A DNA stretch of 64,000 bases from Bradyrhizobium liaoningense (GCF_018130825.1 NZ_JAFCJS010000001.1:1116001-1180000); one strand, 5' to 3'; shown: positions 43,691 to 53,692, counted from the first letter of the stretch. The notes: generated by a model from the sequence alone, not told the origin. Numbers and translations: made by a program.

Positions 43691-43764
43691 ACGCAGATCG
43701 CCCCTCTATCGTTTGCGGCTTTCAGGCCCCGCTATCACGAGCTTAGCGGTTGGGGATCAGGAGT

Positions 43765-44805
43765 ATGCAGCAGTTATTGCACCGGGGTGCTGCGATGATG
43801 CAGCACCGTGAAGAAGCCCTGGGCGCGTCCTGGGATGATTTGAAGCTGTTTTTAGCGTGCGCAAAATATAAAAGTTTCCGCAACGCCGCCGAAGAGCTCG
43901 GCCTCACCTCGACGACGCTGATGCGCCGGATCGATCGCCTCGAAGAGAGCATCGGCTGCAAGCTGTTCCTGCGCGACCAGAGCGGGCTCACGCTCAGCGA
44001 CGAAGGCACTGCGATGATTGCCGACGTCGCGCACATGGAGCGTCACGCCTTCAACGTCTTCCGCCGCGCCTCGCGCTCGTCGAACGATACGTCGGGCACC
44101 GTGCGCGTCGCGGTGACGGAAGGTCCGGGCAACTTCTGGATCCTGCCGCGGCTGATCGACTTCCAGAAGACCTATCGCAAGATCACCGTCGACCTGCGCT
44201 GCGCGATGGAGCAGGCCGACGTCGCGCGGCTCGAATCCGATATCGCGATCCAGCTCGAGCCGCCGACCAATCCCGATCTGATCGTCGCCAAGCTCGGCCG
44301 CCTGCACATCTATCCGTTCGTCTCCAAGGAGTACGAGAAACTGTACGGCCTGCCGGCAACCCTGGCCGATCTGCAGGACCATCGCATCATCAAGCAGAGT
44401 GCACCGCAGGTCGACGACGGCGCCTATGCCCGCGTGCTCGGACTGAAATCGCTCGAGGGCATCGTCGGCATCAAGACCAATTCCTCCGTCGGCGTGCTCT
44501 ATGCGGTGGAGCGCGGCGCCGGCATCGGCTTCCTGCCGACCGTGTCGATCGCGCTCGGCGCACCGCTCGTTGCCGTGGATCTCGGCGTGAGCCACCACGC
44601 CGATCTCTGGCTCACCTATCACAGAGAGTTTCGCGCCTCCGAGCGCCACAAGATCGTGGTCGAGTGGCTGAAGAAGATCTTCGATCCCAGGACCTATCCC
44701 TGCTTCCGCGACGAGTTCATCCATCCGGACGCGCTGGTGCCGATGATGACGGCCGCGCGCGAGGGGTTCGGATTGACCGGCTACGTCGCGGCAACGCCGA
44801 CGTGA
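43765..44805 (+). CDS. LysR-family transcriptional regulator
   Basis: About 346 residues. The winged helix (SWDDLKLFLACAKYKSFRNAAEELGLTSTTLMRRIDRLEESIGCKLFLRDQSGLTLSDEG) is followed by a substrate-binding-type effector domain from about residue 115 (GTVRVAVTEGPGNFWILPRLIDF). The start is uncertain: ATG 43765, TTG 43750, ATG 43795 or 43798 are in frame. A GTGCTGC-N6-GCAGCAC palindrome overlaps this region. It is divergent from the GNAT/isochorismatase operon, which is its likely target. It runs directly into the convergent autotransporter stop with no gap. Confidence 0.9.
   Translation: MQQLLHRGAAMMQHREEALGASWDDLKLFLACAKYKSFRNAAEELGLTSTTLMRRIDRLEESIGCKLFLRDQSGLTLSDEGTAMIADVAHMERHAFNVFRRASRSSNDTSGTVRVAVTEGPGNFWILPRLIDFQKTYRKITVDLRCAMEQADVARLESDIAIQLEPPTNPDLIVAKLGRLHIYPFVSKEYEKLYGLPATLADLQDHRIIKQSAPQVDDGAYARVLGLKSLEGIVGIKTNSSVGVLYAVERGAGIGFLPTVSIALGAPLVAVDLGVSHHADLWLTYHREFRASERHKIVVEWLKKIFDPRTYPCFRDEFIHPDALVPMMTAAREGFGLTGYVAATPT
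43787..43806. promoter_or_regulatory. Palindrome at the LysR start region
   Basis: GTGCTGCGATGATGCAGCAC has perfect 7-bp arms around a 6-base centre and contains two candidate LysR start codons (43795, 43798). If it is an operator, the true LysR start may lie downstream or binding would be autoregulatory. It may equally be a coincidence of coding sequence. Confidence 0.35.
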
Positions 44806-45978
44806 TTACCACCGATATTCGAAACCGACCGTGCCCTGGTGCGAGGTGAGCTCGTTGCGGAACTTGCCGTCGTAATTGATGTAGAGCCGCGCAGTGTTGG
44901 TCAGGCTAAGCGAGGCCGAGCCGCCCGCATCCATGCCGTAACGGCTCTCGCCGATGCCGGGGACGACGATGCTCTGGGTCCCGAGGCTGACCTGCACCGA
45001 TCCCAGGTTCTGATAGAAATTGTCGACGAACTTGCCGTAGGCCGACAGGTCCAGGATCTTCTGATCGAAGACGAAGTAGCGCCCGATCTCGGCGCCGATC
45101 ATGACACGTGCGCGCGAGAGCGCCGTCGAGCCGACGTTGAGCGGATCGAGCCCGCCGGCCTCCTGGAACGCCGCGCTGGTGGCGCGGACATATTCGAGCG
45201 CCCCCTTGGGCACGATGCGCATCTGATCCTTGGTCCAGTAATAACTGACCTCGGTCAGCGCGCCATCGACCGCAGCACGATAGCCGGCCGTCGCGAAGCC
45301 GACGCCGGTATCCCGGCTGGAATGGACCTTGCCGAACCCGTGTACCACCGCGAAGGCCCAGGTCCACGGGCCCTTGTCGACCGAGCCGTTGAAGCCGATC
45401 TGCGTCAGGTCCATCGTCGCCGACTGCAGCGCCAGCGGCACGTCAACGTCGGTATGGCTCTGGTCGACCGAGAAGCCGAGATTGACACCCGGCGCGACCC
45501 GCGCGCCGAAGCCGGCAACGCCGCCAAACGTGTTGCGCTTGTCGCCGACGAAGTCGCCTTGCGGATCAGTCCGCACCGAGATGCCGTAGCCCTCGAACCA
45601 CGTGCGGTAGCGCGGATCTTCCGTAGCTGCGGACGCCCCGCCCCCGCCGGGATTGGTGCGGAAGGCGCGGTTGACGCCGCCCGATGCCTGGTTGCCCAGC
45701 CGCTCCAGGAAATTCGAGCCGAGATTGAGCGCACTGCTGCCGATCGACTGGTCGTAATTGATCGAGGTCGAGGTCGGGGTCGGTGACGGCGTGGGCGTTG
45801 GGGTCGGCGTGGGGGTTGGCGTTGGTGTCGGCGTTGGCGTTGGCGTTTGCGCCAGAACCGGCGTGGCCGACATCATCACGGCGAATGCGCACGCCATCAT
45901 AATGGCCGTCGCGATCCGGCGGACGCGGTCCAGCCCGATCGTCTGCCGTATCCCTGACGGCTGCGAGGTGCAGCGCAT
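44806..45978 (-). CDS. Small autotransporter-type beta-barrel protein with Thr-Pro repeat
   Basis: About 390 residues. A signal peptide (RIATAIMMACAFAVMMSATPVLAQ) is followed by an uninterrupted Thr-Pro run (about residues 45-72). Next comes a short helical-looking stretch SINYDQSIGSSALNLGSNFLERLGNQAS, and an autotransporter-like 12-strand barrel from about residue 110 ending in VGFEYRW, the terminal aromatic expected for outer-membrane insertion. There is almost no passenger domain, so the Thr-Pro rod may be the surface or periplasmic part. Start ATG 45978 gives a proper signal peptide; the frame is open 53 codons further upstream. Confidence 0.8.
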   Translation of the reverse strand: MRCTSQPSGIRQTIGLDRVRRIATAIMMACAFAVMMSATPVLAQTPTPTPTPTPTPTPTPTPTPSPTPTSTSINYDQSIGSSALNLGSNFLERLGNQASGGVNRAFRTNPGGGGASAATEDPRYRTWFEGYGISVRTDPQGDFVGDKRNTFGGVAGFGARVAPGVNLGFSVDQSHTDVDVPLALQSATMDLTQIGFNGSVDKGPWTWAFAVVHGFGKVHSSRDTGVGFATAGYRAAVDGALTEVSYYWTKDQMRIVPKGALEYVRATSAAFQEAGGLDPLNVGSTALSRARVMIGAEIGRYFVFDQKILDLSAYGKFVDNFYQNLGSVQVSLGTQSIVVPGIGESRYGMDAGGSASLSLTNTARLYINYDGKFRNELTSHQGTVGFEYRW

Positions 45979-46350
45979 GACGACTAATCCCGAAGCAAAG
46001 GGCGGTCCGCAAAAATGCAACACGGGCGGCTCGCGTGTGCGGCGATTTGTGCCGAACTGCCACGGAGGGTCAACCGGTTGGCACGCTGTGACCGAGGCTA
46101 TTGCCCTCGATTGTGGTTCCGCGGCCACAGGTCGCAAATAGCAGACGATAGCCCCGGCCCCGGTCTTGAAATTCGCGCGCGGCTTGCTAACGCGCGATTT
46201 TCATGTTGCAATATCCGACACAATCGGAATTGGCCGCTCGACTGTGCGTTTCGCGACGATGAGACTCGAACAGACTTCCGGAAGCCCGTTTGTGGCGTGG
46301 CACGCGAAAAAGCGGCCGCGTCTTTTTTTATCTAGTGGAGGAGACTAGCG
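45979..46350. other. Intergenic region of autotransporter gene and cspA
   Basis: About 370 bases with no convincing gene; the frames present continue from the autotransporter or are chance. It must contain the divergent promoters of both genes and a long cspA leader, which is usual for cold-shock mRNAs. A CTTTTTTTTA run occurs at 46320-46330 just ahead of the cspA ribosome site. Confidence 0.6.
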
Positions 46351-46557
46351 ATGCCGCAAAAGGGCACCGTCAAATGGTTCAACCCGACCAAGGGCTATGG
46401 GTTCATCAAGCCGAACGGCGGCGACAAGGACGTGTTCGTCCACATCTCCGCCGTCGAGCGTGCCGGACTCTCCACCCTCAACGAGAACCAGGTGGTTGAA
46501 TACGACCTCGTGGAGAACCGCGGCAAATCATCCGCGGAGAACCTCAAGGTCTCCTGA
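46351..46557 (+). CDS. cspA: Cold-shock protein
   Basis: A 68-residue single cold-shock domain that binds single-stranded RNA and DNA. RNP1 is KGYGFI near residue 13 and RNP2 is VFVHISAVE near residue 27, and the opening GTVKWFNPTKGYGFIKP is textbook. GTGGAGGAGACTAGCG precedes the ATG, an excellent ribosome site. A strong hairpin terminator follows 35 bases after the stop. Monocistronic. Confidence 0.95.
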   Translation: MPQKGTVKWFNPTKGYGFIKPNGGDKDVFVHISAVERAGLSTLNENQVVEYDLVENRGKSSAENLKVS

Positions 46558-46591
46558 CTTCTCTCACCACAAGCGAGAGATCATGACGTTG

Positions 46592-46618
46592 CCCCCGGCT
46601 CTGCCGGGGGATTTCGTT
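46592..46618 (+). terminator. Rho-independent terminator of cspA
   Basis: CCCCCGG-CTCTG-CCGGGGG stem-loop at 46592-46610, followed by ATTTCGTTT. It is the only strong hairpin after cspA and is shared in position with the end of purN on the other strand. Confidence 0.8.
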
Positions 46619-46645
46619 TGGGGGAGACGAAACGAAGGCGACGCC

Positions 46646-47299
46646 TCAGCTCACCACCGGCGCAACCAAAAAATTCTCCGACGCGGAGCTGCCCGCCGTC
46701 CTGCAGACATCGCCCTCGATCCGGACCTTGCCGGTCGCCAGCAGCCGCAGCGCTTCGGGATAGATGCGGTGCTCGACTTCGAGGATGCGCTCCGACAGCG
46801 TGTCCGCCGTGTCGTGGTCGCCGACGGGAACCGCGCCCTGCATCACGATCGGGCCGGCATCGGTCTCGGGAATGACGAAGTGTACCGTCGCACCGGACAG
46901 CTTTACACCGGCGCGCAGGGCCTGGCCGTGCGGGTCGAGGCCGGGGAACGACGGCAGCAGCGAGGGATGGATGTTGAGCATCCGCCCGTACCAGGCTTTT
47001 GTGAACTCGGCCGTGAACAGGCGCATGAAGCCGCCGAGGCAGATCAGCTCGATGCCGTGCTGGTCGAGAGCTGCCTGCAGCACCTTTTCGAAGCCGGCGC
47101 GGTCCTTGCCGAACGGCTTGCTCTCGATCACCAGCGTGTTGACGCCGCTTGCCTTGGCCCGTTCGAGCCCGAGCGCATCGGCCTTGTTCGAGATGACGAG
47201 CGATATCTCCGCCGGGAAATCCGCGGCAGCGGCTGCCTTGATCAGCGCGGCCATATTGGAGCCGCGACCGGAGATCAGAATTGCGACGCGGCGCTTCAT
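46646..47299 (-). CDS. purN: Phosphoribosylglycinamide formyltransferase
   Basis: A 217-residue GAR transformylase (purine step 3). It has the phosphate-binding ISGRGSNMAALI, LGGFMRLFTAEF, the active-site Asn-His pair in MLNIHPSLLPSFPGLDPH, and HFVIPETDAGPIVMQ with the catalytic Asp. ATG 47299 shares one base with the purM stop (TGATG), so translation is coupled; a GTG at 47302 is a poorer start. Confidence 0.97.
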   Translation of the reverse strand: MKRRVAILISGRGSNMAALIKAAAAADFPAEISLVISNKADALGLERAKASGVNTLVIESKPFGKDRAGFEKVLQAALDQHGIELICLGGFMRLFTAEFTKAWYGRMLNIHPSLLPSFPGLDPHGQALRAGVKLSGATVHFVIPETDAGPIVMQGAVPVGDHDTADTLSERILEVEHRIYPEALRLLATGKVRIEGDVCRTAGSSASENFLVAPVVS

Positions 47300-48372
47300 C
47301 ACAGCGCCAGATCGAGGTGACCGTTATAGACGACGCGGTGCTCGCCCTCAGCCGGGATCACGGTGCCGAGCTGCGCCACGGTCTCGCCGGCGTCGGTGAA
47401 GACCCGCACGACCTCGTCGACCTTGTCCGGCTCGACGATCGCGATCATGCCGATGCCGCAATTGAAGGTCCGCAGCATCTCGAGCTCGGCGATGCCGGCC
47501 TGCGCGGCGAGCCATTTGAACACCGGCAGGACCGGCAGGCGCGCGAGATCGATGCCGACGCCGAGATCCTTCGGCAGGACGCGCGGAATGTTGTCGGTGA
47601 AGCCGCCGCCGGTGATATGGGCGAGCCCCTTCACCGCGCCGGTCTCGCGGATCGCCCGCAGGCAGGATTTGACGTAGAGCTTCGTCGGCGTCAGCAGCGC
47701 GCCGCCGAGCGTCATGACGGGCGCAAACGGCGCCGGGGCCCCGAAGCCAAGGCCGGATTGTTCCACGATCTTGCGCACCAGCGAGAAGCCGTTGGAGTGC
47801 ACGCCCGACGAGGCGAGGCCGATCACGGCGTCGCCCGCGGCGATATCCTTGCGCGGCAACAGGGTACCGCGCTCGGCGGCGCCGACGGCAAAGCCGCCGA
47901 GGTCGTAATCGCCGTCCTTGTAGAGGCCGGGCATCTCGGCGGTCTCGCCGCCGATCAGGGCGCAGCCGGATTCACGGCAGCCTTCGGCAACGCCGGCAAC
48001 GATCGCGGCGGTGGCCTCCGGGTCGAGCTTGCCGCAGGCGAAATAGTCCAGAAAGAACAGCGGCTCGGCGCCCTGCACCACGAGGTCGTTGACGCTCATG
48101 GCGACGAGGTCGATGCCGATCCCGCCATGCAGGCCGGTCTCGATCGCGATCTTGACCTTGGTTCCGACGCCGTCGGTGGCGGCCACCAGGACTGGGTCCT
48201 TGAAACCGGCCGCCTTGAGGTCGAACAGGCCGCCGAAGCCGCCGATCTCGGCGTCGGCGCCGGGGCGCGCGGTGGCGCGCACCATCGGCTTGATCAGGTC
48301 GACCAGGCGGTTGCCCGCATCGATATCGACGCCTGAATCGGCGTAAGTGAGGCCGTTTTTGCGGTCGGTCAT
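47299..48372 (-). CDS. purM: Phosphoribosylformylglycinamidine cyclo-ligase
   Basis: A 357-residue AIR synthetase (purine step 5) with [29 protein letters not shown] at the start, [18 protein letters not shown] for ATP and metal binding, [12 protein letters not shown] and [19 protein letters not shown] 48372 is the conserved start; the open frame runs 77 codons further into the divergent promoter region. Forms an operon with purN. Confidence 0.97.
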   Translation of the reverse strand: MTDRKNGLTYADSGVDIDAGNRLVDLIKPMVRATARPGADAEIGGFGGLFDLKAAGFKDPVLVAATDGVGTKVKIAIETGLHGGIGIDLVAMSVNDLVVQGAEPLFFLDYFACGKLDPEATAAIVAGVAEGCRESGCALIGGETAEMPGLYKDGDYDLGGFAVGAAERGTLLPRKDIAAGDAVIGLASSGVHSNGFSLVRKIVEQSGLGFGAPAPFAPVMTLGGALLTPTKLYVKSCLRAIRETGAVKGLAHITGGGFTDNIPRVLPKDLGVGIDLARLPVLPVFKWLAAQAGIAELEMLRTFNCGIGMIAIVEPDKVDEVVRVFTDAGETVAQLGTVIPAEGEHRVVYNGHLDLAL

Positions 48373-48525
48373 GCCCGATTTCCAGTGGGTTTGCGGCTGG
48401 TTACGTCGAATTCCGGGGATGCGCAATGGCTCGCATGGCGCTCCCGGGCGTACTATGTAGATATCAACCGGTTCAGCCTCCAAGGGGCCGGATTCGAGGT
48501 CAGGCCGGGTGCCGGGAAGCGCCGC

Positions 48526-49068
48526 GTGAGTATTCCGAACATCATTACCCTGGGCCGCATCATGCTGGTCCCGATCATCGTCTGGGCCATCGTGTCGAGC
48601 CAAATGGAGGTGGCATTCGCCGTCTTCCTGATCGCGGGCATCAGCGACGCCGTCGACGGCTTCCTGGCCAAGCGCTTCAACATGCGCAGCGAGCTCGGTG
48701 CCCTGCTGGACCCGCTCGCCGACAAGGCGCTCCTGGTCTCGATCTATCTCGCCCTCGGCATCTGGGGCGACATCCCGCGCTGGGTCGTGATCCTGGTGGT
48801 GTCGCGCGACATCATGATCGTCACTGCGGTGATCGTGTCCTGGCTGTTCGACAAGCCGGTCGAGATGAAGCCGTCGAAAGTATCCAAGCTAAACACAGCC
48901 GCCCAGGTCGCCTACGCCGCCTTGGTGCTGGCATCTCTTGCCTTCGGCTTCAAGCCTGCGCCCTATGATATGATCATGATGGGCCTCGTCACGGTCTTCA
49001 CGCTCTCCTCCGTGTCGCTCTATCTCGTGGAGTGGCTGCGGCACATGAGCACGATCGAGGCCAAATGA
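48526..49068 (+). CDS. CDP-alcohol phosphatidyltransferase
   Basis: A 180-residue integral membrane enzyme that moves a phosphatidyl group from CDP-diacylglycerol to an alcohol. The CDP-OH-P motif is [27 protein letters not shown] (metal-binding Asp residues all present; Lys stands where Arg is usual after Ala). Five or six helices follow. Start GTG 48526 with GGGAAG upstream gives the short N-terminus seen in PgsA/cardiolipin-synthase-like members. PgsA (phosphatidylglycerophosphate) or a cardiolipin synthase are both possible. hda follows closely. Confidence 0.85.
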   Translation: MSIPNIITLGRIMLVPIIVWAIVSSQMEVAFAVFLIAGISDAVDGFLAKRFNMRSELGALLDPLADKALLVSIYLALGIWGDIPRWVVILVVSRDIMIVTAVIVSWLFDKPVEMKPSKVSKLNTAAQVAYAALVLASLAFGFKPAPYDMIMMGLVTVFTLSSVSLYLVEWLRHMSTIEAK

Positions 49069-49160
49069 GCTGGGAGGCGGCCCCGCAAAGGCCAACTCCC
49101 GCGCGATCAAGTCGAATCTCTCAAAGCGAAGCCGGCGCGCCGGCATGGAGCAAAGCTAGC

Positions 49161-49838
49161 GTGGCAGGCCGCGTTCAACCCCGACAATTGGCGTTTTCGC
49201 TTCCGCATGCGGAGAGCCTCAGCCGGGACAATTTCCTCGAAGGACCCGCCAACGCCGCCGGCCTCGCCTTGATCGACGGCTGGCCGGAATGGCCGAACCG
49301 CATCATGTGGCTGGCCGGCCCCGAAGGCAGCGGCAAGAGCCATTTGGCCGCGATCTGGGCGGAGGAAGCCGGCGCGCGCTCGACGACGGCGAATGGACTG
49401 ACCGCCCCAGGCGTTCCGGCCGCGCTCGCCACCGGCGCGCTGGTGGTCGAGGATCTCAAGGCCGGGGATTTTGACGAACGCGCCCTCTTCCACCTGATGA
49501 ACCTCGCCCGGGAGGACGGCGCCTACGTGCTCTTCACCGGGCGCGACGCGCCGGCCTCGCTCGAGATCGAGCTCCGCGATCTGCGCTCGCGGCTGCGCAC
49601 CGTGCCCGTGGTCGCGCTGCTGCCGCCCGACGACCAGCTGTTCCGCGGCCTGATCGTCAAATTCTGCGCCGATCGCCAGCTCACCGTGGACGAGAGCGTG
49701 GTCGGCTACCTCGCCACCCGGCTGGAGCGGTCCTCGGCGGCGGCCCGGCAGGCTGTGGAGTTGCTCGACAGCGAGGCCCTGCGCCTCGGCCGCCCGGTCA
49801 CAAGGGCGCTGGCCGCCGAGCTGCTGCGGGACGCCTGA
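49161..49838 (+). CDS. hda: DnaA-like regulatory ATPase Hda
   Basis: About 225 residues, an AAA+ domain homologous to DnaA domain III. The Walker A motif is GPEGSGKSHLA, followed by a sensor region LFTGRDAPASLEIELRDLRSRL and a lid with SSAAARQAVELL. Starting from GTG 49161 (GGAG nine bases upstream) the N-terminus reads AGRVQPRQLAFSLPHA, where QLAFSL fits a sliding-clamp-binding motif expected for Hda, which stimulates ATP hydrolysis by DnaA after replication starts. An in-frame ATG at 49065 overlapping the previous stop would add 32 low-complexity residues. Confidence 0.85.
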   Translation: MAGRVQPRQLAFSLPHAESLSRDNFLEGPANAAGLALIDGWPEWPNRIMWLAGPEGSGKSHLAAIWAEEAGARSTTANGLTAPGVPAALATGALVVEDLKAGDFDERALFHLMNLAREDGAYVLFTGRDAPASLEIELRDLRSRLRTVPVVALLPPDDQLFRGLIVKFCADRQLTVDESVVGYLATRLERSSAAARQAVELLDSEALRLGRPVTRALAAELLRDA

Positions 49839-49889
49839 CCCCCGCCCGGGTCCCGACGCCGCTTGACTGCGCGGAACCGCGGAACATCA

Positions 49890-49907
49890 ATGTCATCGAA
49901 ACGTCAT
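49890..49907 (+). promoter_or_regulatory. Pho box upstream of ppk
   Basis: ATGTCAT, four bases (CGAA), ACGTCAT: two near-consensus PhoB heptamers (consensus CTGTCAT) with the standard 11-base period. CTAACA, placed as a -10 element, begins 4 bases after the second heptamer plus the usual spacer. It is 59 bases before the ppk start. Strong sign of phosphate-starvation control. Confidence 0.7.
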
Positions 49908-49965
49908 CGCTCTAACACATGCTCCCGCCGGTTTTGCGCATAGCTCGCAAATTGGGGTGAACTGG

Positions 49966-52173
49966 ATGGATCGACTTCTCATGGACTCAGCGCAAGCCGT
50001 TGAAACAAAAGAAAAAGCCCCGGAAACCGAGGGCCTTCCGGCGATCGCATCGAGCCCCGAACGGTTCATCAACCGCGAGCTGTCCTGGCTGCATTTCAAC
50101 CGCCGCGTCCTCGAGGAATCGGTCAATCCCAGCCATCCCGTGCTGGAGCGGGTGCGATTCCTGTCGATTTCGGCAAACAACCTCGACGAATTCTTCATGG
50201 TCCGCGTCGCCGGCATCAAGGCCCAGGTGCGCGAGGGCATCGCCGAGCGCAGCCCCGACGGCCTGACGCCGTCCGAGCAGCTCGCGCTGATCAACCGCAC
50301 GGTGTCCCAGCTTGCCTCCGACCAGCAGGCGATCTGGCGTGATCTGCGCGGCACGTTGGCCGATGTCGGCATCGTTCTGGTGGACGGCAAGGACGTCACC
50401 AAGGCGGAGCGGACCTGGGTCGAGGACTACTTCCTCAACAACGTCTTCCCGCTGCTCACCCCGCTGGCGATCGACCCGGCCCACCCCTTCCCGTTCATTC
50501 CGAGCCTCGGCTTCACCATCGCGCTCCAGCTCACCCGCGCCGCCGACGGCAGGCAGATGAACGCGCTGATCCGCATGCCCGGCAAGATCGACCGCTTCAT
50601 CCGGTTGCCGTCCGAAGGCAAGACCGTCCGGCTCATTTCGCTGGAGCAGGCCACCGGGCTGTTCATCAACCGCCTGTTTCCCGGCTACAATCTGCACGGC
50701 CAGGGCGCCTTCCGCATCATCCGCGACTCCGAACTCGAAATCGAGGAAGAGGCCGAAGACCTCGTCCGCCTGTTCGAGACCGCGCTGAAGCGCCGCCGCC
50801 GCGGATCGGTGATCCGGCTCGAGATCGACGCCAAGATGCCGGAAGAGCTGCGCAGCTTCGTGCAGCACGCGCTCTCGGCCGCCGACGACGAGGTGTTTCT
50901 GGTCGACGGCGTGCAGGCGATGAACGAGCTCTCGCAGCTCACCCGCCTCGACCGGCCCGACCTCGAATTCACTCCTTACGTGCCGCGCCACCCCGAGCGG
51001 GTGCGCGAGCATGGCGGCGACATCTTTGCCGCGATCCGGCAGAAGGACCTGATCGTCCACCACCCCTATGAGTCCTTCGACGTCGTCGTGCAGTTCCTGC
51101 AGCAGGCCGCGCGCGACCCCGATGTCGTCGCGATCAAGCAGACGCTCTACCGCACCTCCAACAACTCGCCGATCGTGCGCGCGCTCGCCGAGGCTGCCGA
51201 GGCCGGCAAGTCCGTCACCGCGCTGATCGAGCTCAAGGCGCGCTTCGACGAGGAGGCCAATATCCGCTGGGCGCGCGACCTGGAGCGCGCCGGCGTGCAG
51301 GTCGTCTACGGGTTCCTCGAATTGAAGACGCACGCGAAACTCTCGATGGTGGTACGCCGCGAGGGCGGCAGCCTCACGACCTACGTCCACACCGGCACCG
51401 GCAACTACCACCCGGTCACCGCGCGTATCTATACCGACCTCTCCTACTTCACCTCGGATCCGACCATCGGGCGCGATGCCGCGCGCGTGTTCAACTTCAT
51501 CACCGGCTATGCGGCGCCGAGCGATCTGGAAAAGATGGCGGTCTCGCCGCTCACCTTGCGCAAGCGCATCATCGAGCACATCCAGGGCGAGACCGCGCAT
51601 GCGCGGCACGGCCGTCCCGGCGCGGTCTGGATGAAGATGAATGCGCTGGTCGACCCCGACATCATCGACGCGCTCTACGAGGCCTCGCAGGCCGGCGTGC
51701 AGGTCGAGCTCGTGGTGCGCGGTATCTGTTGCCTGCGTCCTGGTATTCCCGGCCTGTCGGAGAACATCCGCGTCAAGTCGATCATCGGACGCTTCCTGGA
51801 ACACGGCCGAATCTACTGCTTCGGCATGGGCCAGGGCCTGCCGAGCGCGAAAGCGGCTGTGTATATCTCCTCGGCCGACATGATGCCGCGCAACCTCGAC
51901 CGCCGCGTCGAGGTGCTGTGTCCGCTGCAAAATCCCACGGTGCATCAGCAGGTTCTCGAACAGATCATGGTCGCGAATCTGAAGGACAATGAGCAAAGCT
52001 GGCAGTTGTTGCCGGACGGGTCCTCAACGCGTATGAAGGCCGCGAAGGGCGAGGAGCCTTTCAACGTCCACAACTATTTCATGACAAATCCGAGTCTGTC
52101 TGGCCGTGGAAAGTCGCTCAAGGAATCCTCGCCGCGCCGCCTCACGCGCCGGAATGAACGTCATCAATCCTGA
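49966..52173 (+). CDS. ppk: Polyphosphate kinase
   Basis: About 735 residues, PPK1 type, which reversibly makes polyphosphate from ATP. Blocks seen are [99 protein letters not shown] (phospho-His region) and [19 protein letters not shown] 49966 follows GGGGTGAACTGG; GTG 49957 and ATG 49981 are in frame. A Pho box lies upstream, and ppx follows after 15 bases. Confidence 0.97.
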   Translation: MDRLLMDSAQAVETKEKAPETEGLPAIASSPERFINRELSWLHFNRRVLEESVNPSHPVLERVRFLSISANNLDEFFMVRVAGIKAQVREGIAERSPDGLTPSEQLALINRTVSQLASDQQAIWRDLRGTLADVGIVLVDGKDVTKAERTWVEDYFLNNVFPLLTPLAIDPAHPFPFIPSLGFTIALQLTRAADGRQMNALIRMPGKIDRFIRLPSEGKTVRLISLEQATGLFINRLFPGYNLHGQGAFRIIRDSELEIEEEAEDLVRLFETALKRRRRGSVIRLEIDAKMPEELRSFVQHALSAADDEVFLVDGVQAMNELSQLTRLDRPDLEFTPYVPRHPERVREHGGDIFAAIRQKDLIVHHPYESFDVVVQFLQQAARDPDVVAIKQTLYRTSNNSPIVRALAEAAEAGKSVTALIELKARFDEEANIRWARDLERAGVQVVYGFLELKTHAKLSMVVRREGGSLTTYVHTGTGNYHPVTARIYTDLSYFTSDPTIGRDAARVFNFITGYAAPSDLEKMAVSPLTLRKRIIEHIQGETAHARHGRPGAVWMKMNALVDPDIIDALYEASQAGVQVELVVRGICCLRPGIPGLSENIRVKSIIGRFLEHGRIYCFGMGQGLPSAKAAVYISSADMMPRNLDRRVEVLCPLQNPTVHQQVLEQIMVANLKDNEQSWQLLPDGSSTRMKAAKGEEPFNVHNYFMTNPSLSGRGKSLKESSPRRLTRRNERHQS

Positions 52174-52188
52174 TCCGGGATCCCTGAC

Positions 52189-53691
52189 GTGACGCGGCCG
52201 CGCAAGCGCGGCGCCACTGTCGCGGTCATCGACATCGGTTCCAACTCGGTCCGTCTCGTCGTCTACGAGGCGCTGGCGCGGAGCCTCATTCCGATCTTCA
52301 ACGAGAAGACGCTGTGCGGCCTCGGGCGCGAGGTGCAGAGCACGGGCCTGCTCGCCCCCGACGCCGTCGACAAGGCGCTGACCTCGCTCAAGCGCTTCCG
52401 CGCGCTGTGCCGGGTGATGCAGGTCGGGCGCGTGTTCGCGATCGCCACTGCAGCGTGCCGCGATGCCTCCAACGGCCCCGACTTCATCGCGAAAGCCGAG
52501 CGCATCTGCGCCGTCAAGATCGAGATCCTGTCGGGCCCGCGCGAGGCGCGGCTGTCGGCGCTCGGCGTGATCTCCGGCATCCACCATCCCGACGGCATCG
52601 TCGGCGATCTCGGCGGCGGCTCGCTCGAGCTGATCGACGTGCGCAGGAACAGCGTGCGCAGCGGCGTCACGCTGCCGCTCGGCGGCCTTGCGCTGCAGGA
52701 TCTCGCGCACAAATCGCTCAAGCGCGCCGACCGCATCGTGCGCGCGGAGATCGACGAGGTGCAGCTGCTCGCTGCCGGCCGCGGCCGCACCTTCTACGCC
52801 GTCGGCGGCACCTGGCGCGCGCTCGCGCGCATCCACATCATCCAGAGCGGCTATCCGCTCCAGGTGATGCACGGCTACTCGATTTCCGCGGCTGAGGCGC
52901 TCGACTTCTCGCGCCGCCTGCGCCGGCTTGCGGCCGCCGACATGCTCGCCGACATCGAGATCGTCGCCGACGCGCGCCGCCCTCTCCTCACCTATGCGGC
53001 GCTGGTGCTCGAGCACATCATCCGCGTCGCAAAACCCAAGAACATCGTGTTCTCCACCTTCGGCGTGCGCGAGGGCCTGCTGCACGAGAAGCTGCCGGAG
53101 GCCGAGCGCAACAAGGACGGCCTGATCTGCGCAGCCGAGGAGCTCAACCAGCTGCTGTCACGCTCGGCCAAGCACGCCCGCGAGCTGATCGCCTGGACCG
53201 ACCGCCTGGTGCGCGTCGTGAAGCTGCGCGAGACCGAGGAGGACCGCCGCCTGCGCCACACCGCGTGCCTGCTCTCCGACATCGGCTGGCGCGTGCATCC
53301 CGACCACCGCGGCGAGCAGACGCTGAGCCTCGTCGTCAACGGCAATTTCGGCGCGATCACCCACACCGAGCGCGCCTTCGTCGGCCTGTCGGTGTTCTAT
53401 CGCTACGCTGGCCTCAGCGAGGAAAACCAGCCGCCGGTCACCACGCAGGAGCTGCTGACCCCGGCGCAGCTCGAACGCGCCCGCCTGCTCGGCGCGGCAT
53501 TCCGTGTCGCGCATCTGATCTCGGCGGCGCGCCCAGGCGTCTTGCCCGCCACGCATTTCCGCACCCAGGGCCGCAAATTGATGCTGGTGTTCGAGCATCG
53601 GCTCGTCGACCTCGTCGCCGACCGCGTCGGCAGCCGCTTCAAGCAGCTCGCCCGCCTGGTCGGCCGTTCGGGGTCGATCGTAAGGCGGTAA
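52189..53691 (+). CDS. ppx: Exopolyphosphatase (Ppx/GppA family)
   Basis: A 500-residue ASKHA-fold phosphatase that removes phosphate from polyphosphate or pppGpp. It has VIDIGSNSVRLVVYE (phosphate 1 loop), IVGDLGGGSLELIDV (phosphate 2), FAIATAACRDASNG, and a C-terminal helical HD-like region (SDIGWRVHPDHRGEQT). Start GTG 52189. Coexpressed with ppk, so synthesis and breakdown share one promoter. A hairpin follows the stop. Confidence 0.95.
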   Translation: MTRPRKRGATVAVIDIGSNSVRLVVYEALARSLIPIFNEKTLCGLGREVQSTGLLAPDAVDKALTSLKRFRALCRVMQVGRVFAIATAACRDASNGPDFIAKAERICAVKIEILSGPREARLSALGVISGIHHPDGIVGDLGGGSLELIDVRRNSVRSGVTLPLGGLALQDLAHKSLKRADRIVRAEIDEVQLLAAGRGRTFYAVGGTWRALARIHIIQSGYPLQVMHGYSISAAEALDFSRRLRRLAAADMLADIEIVADARRPLLTYAALVLEHIIRVAKPKNIVFSTFGVREGLLHEKLPEAERNKDGLICAAEELNQLLSRSAKHARELIAWTDRLVRVVKLRETEEDRRLRHTACLLSDIGWRVHPDHRGEQTLSLVVNGNFGAITHTERAFVGLSVFYRYAGLSEENQPPVTTQELLTPAQLERARLLGAAFRVAHLISAARPGVLPATHFRTQGRKLMLVFEHRLVDLVADRVGSRFKQLARLVGRSGSIVRR

Positions 53692-53692
53692 T

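Noticed and set aside
45772..45850. CRISPR or minisatellite at the GTNGGN array
   Set aside because: The 6-base periodicity encodes the Thr-Pro repeat of the autotransporter; there are no spacers.
48385..48525. Longer N-terminus for the CDP-alcohol phosphatidyltransferase
   Set aside because: The extra 47 residues are polar and unlike the family; GTG 48526 has a ribosome site and gives the conserved IPNIITLGR start.
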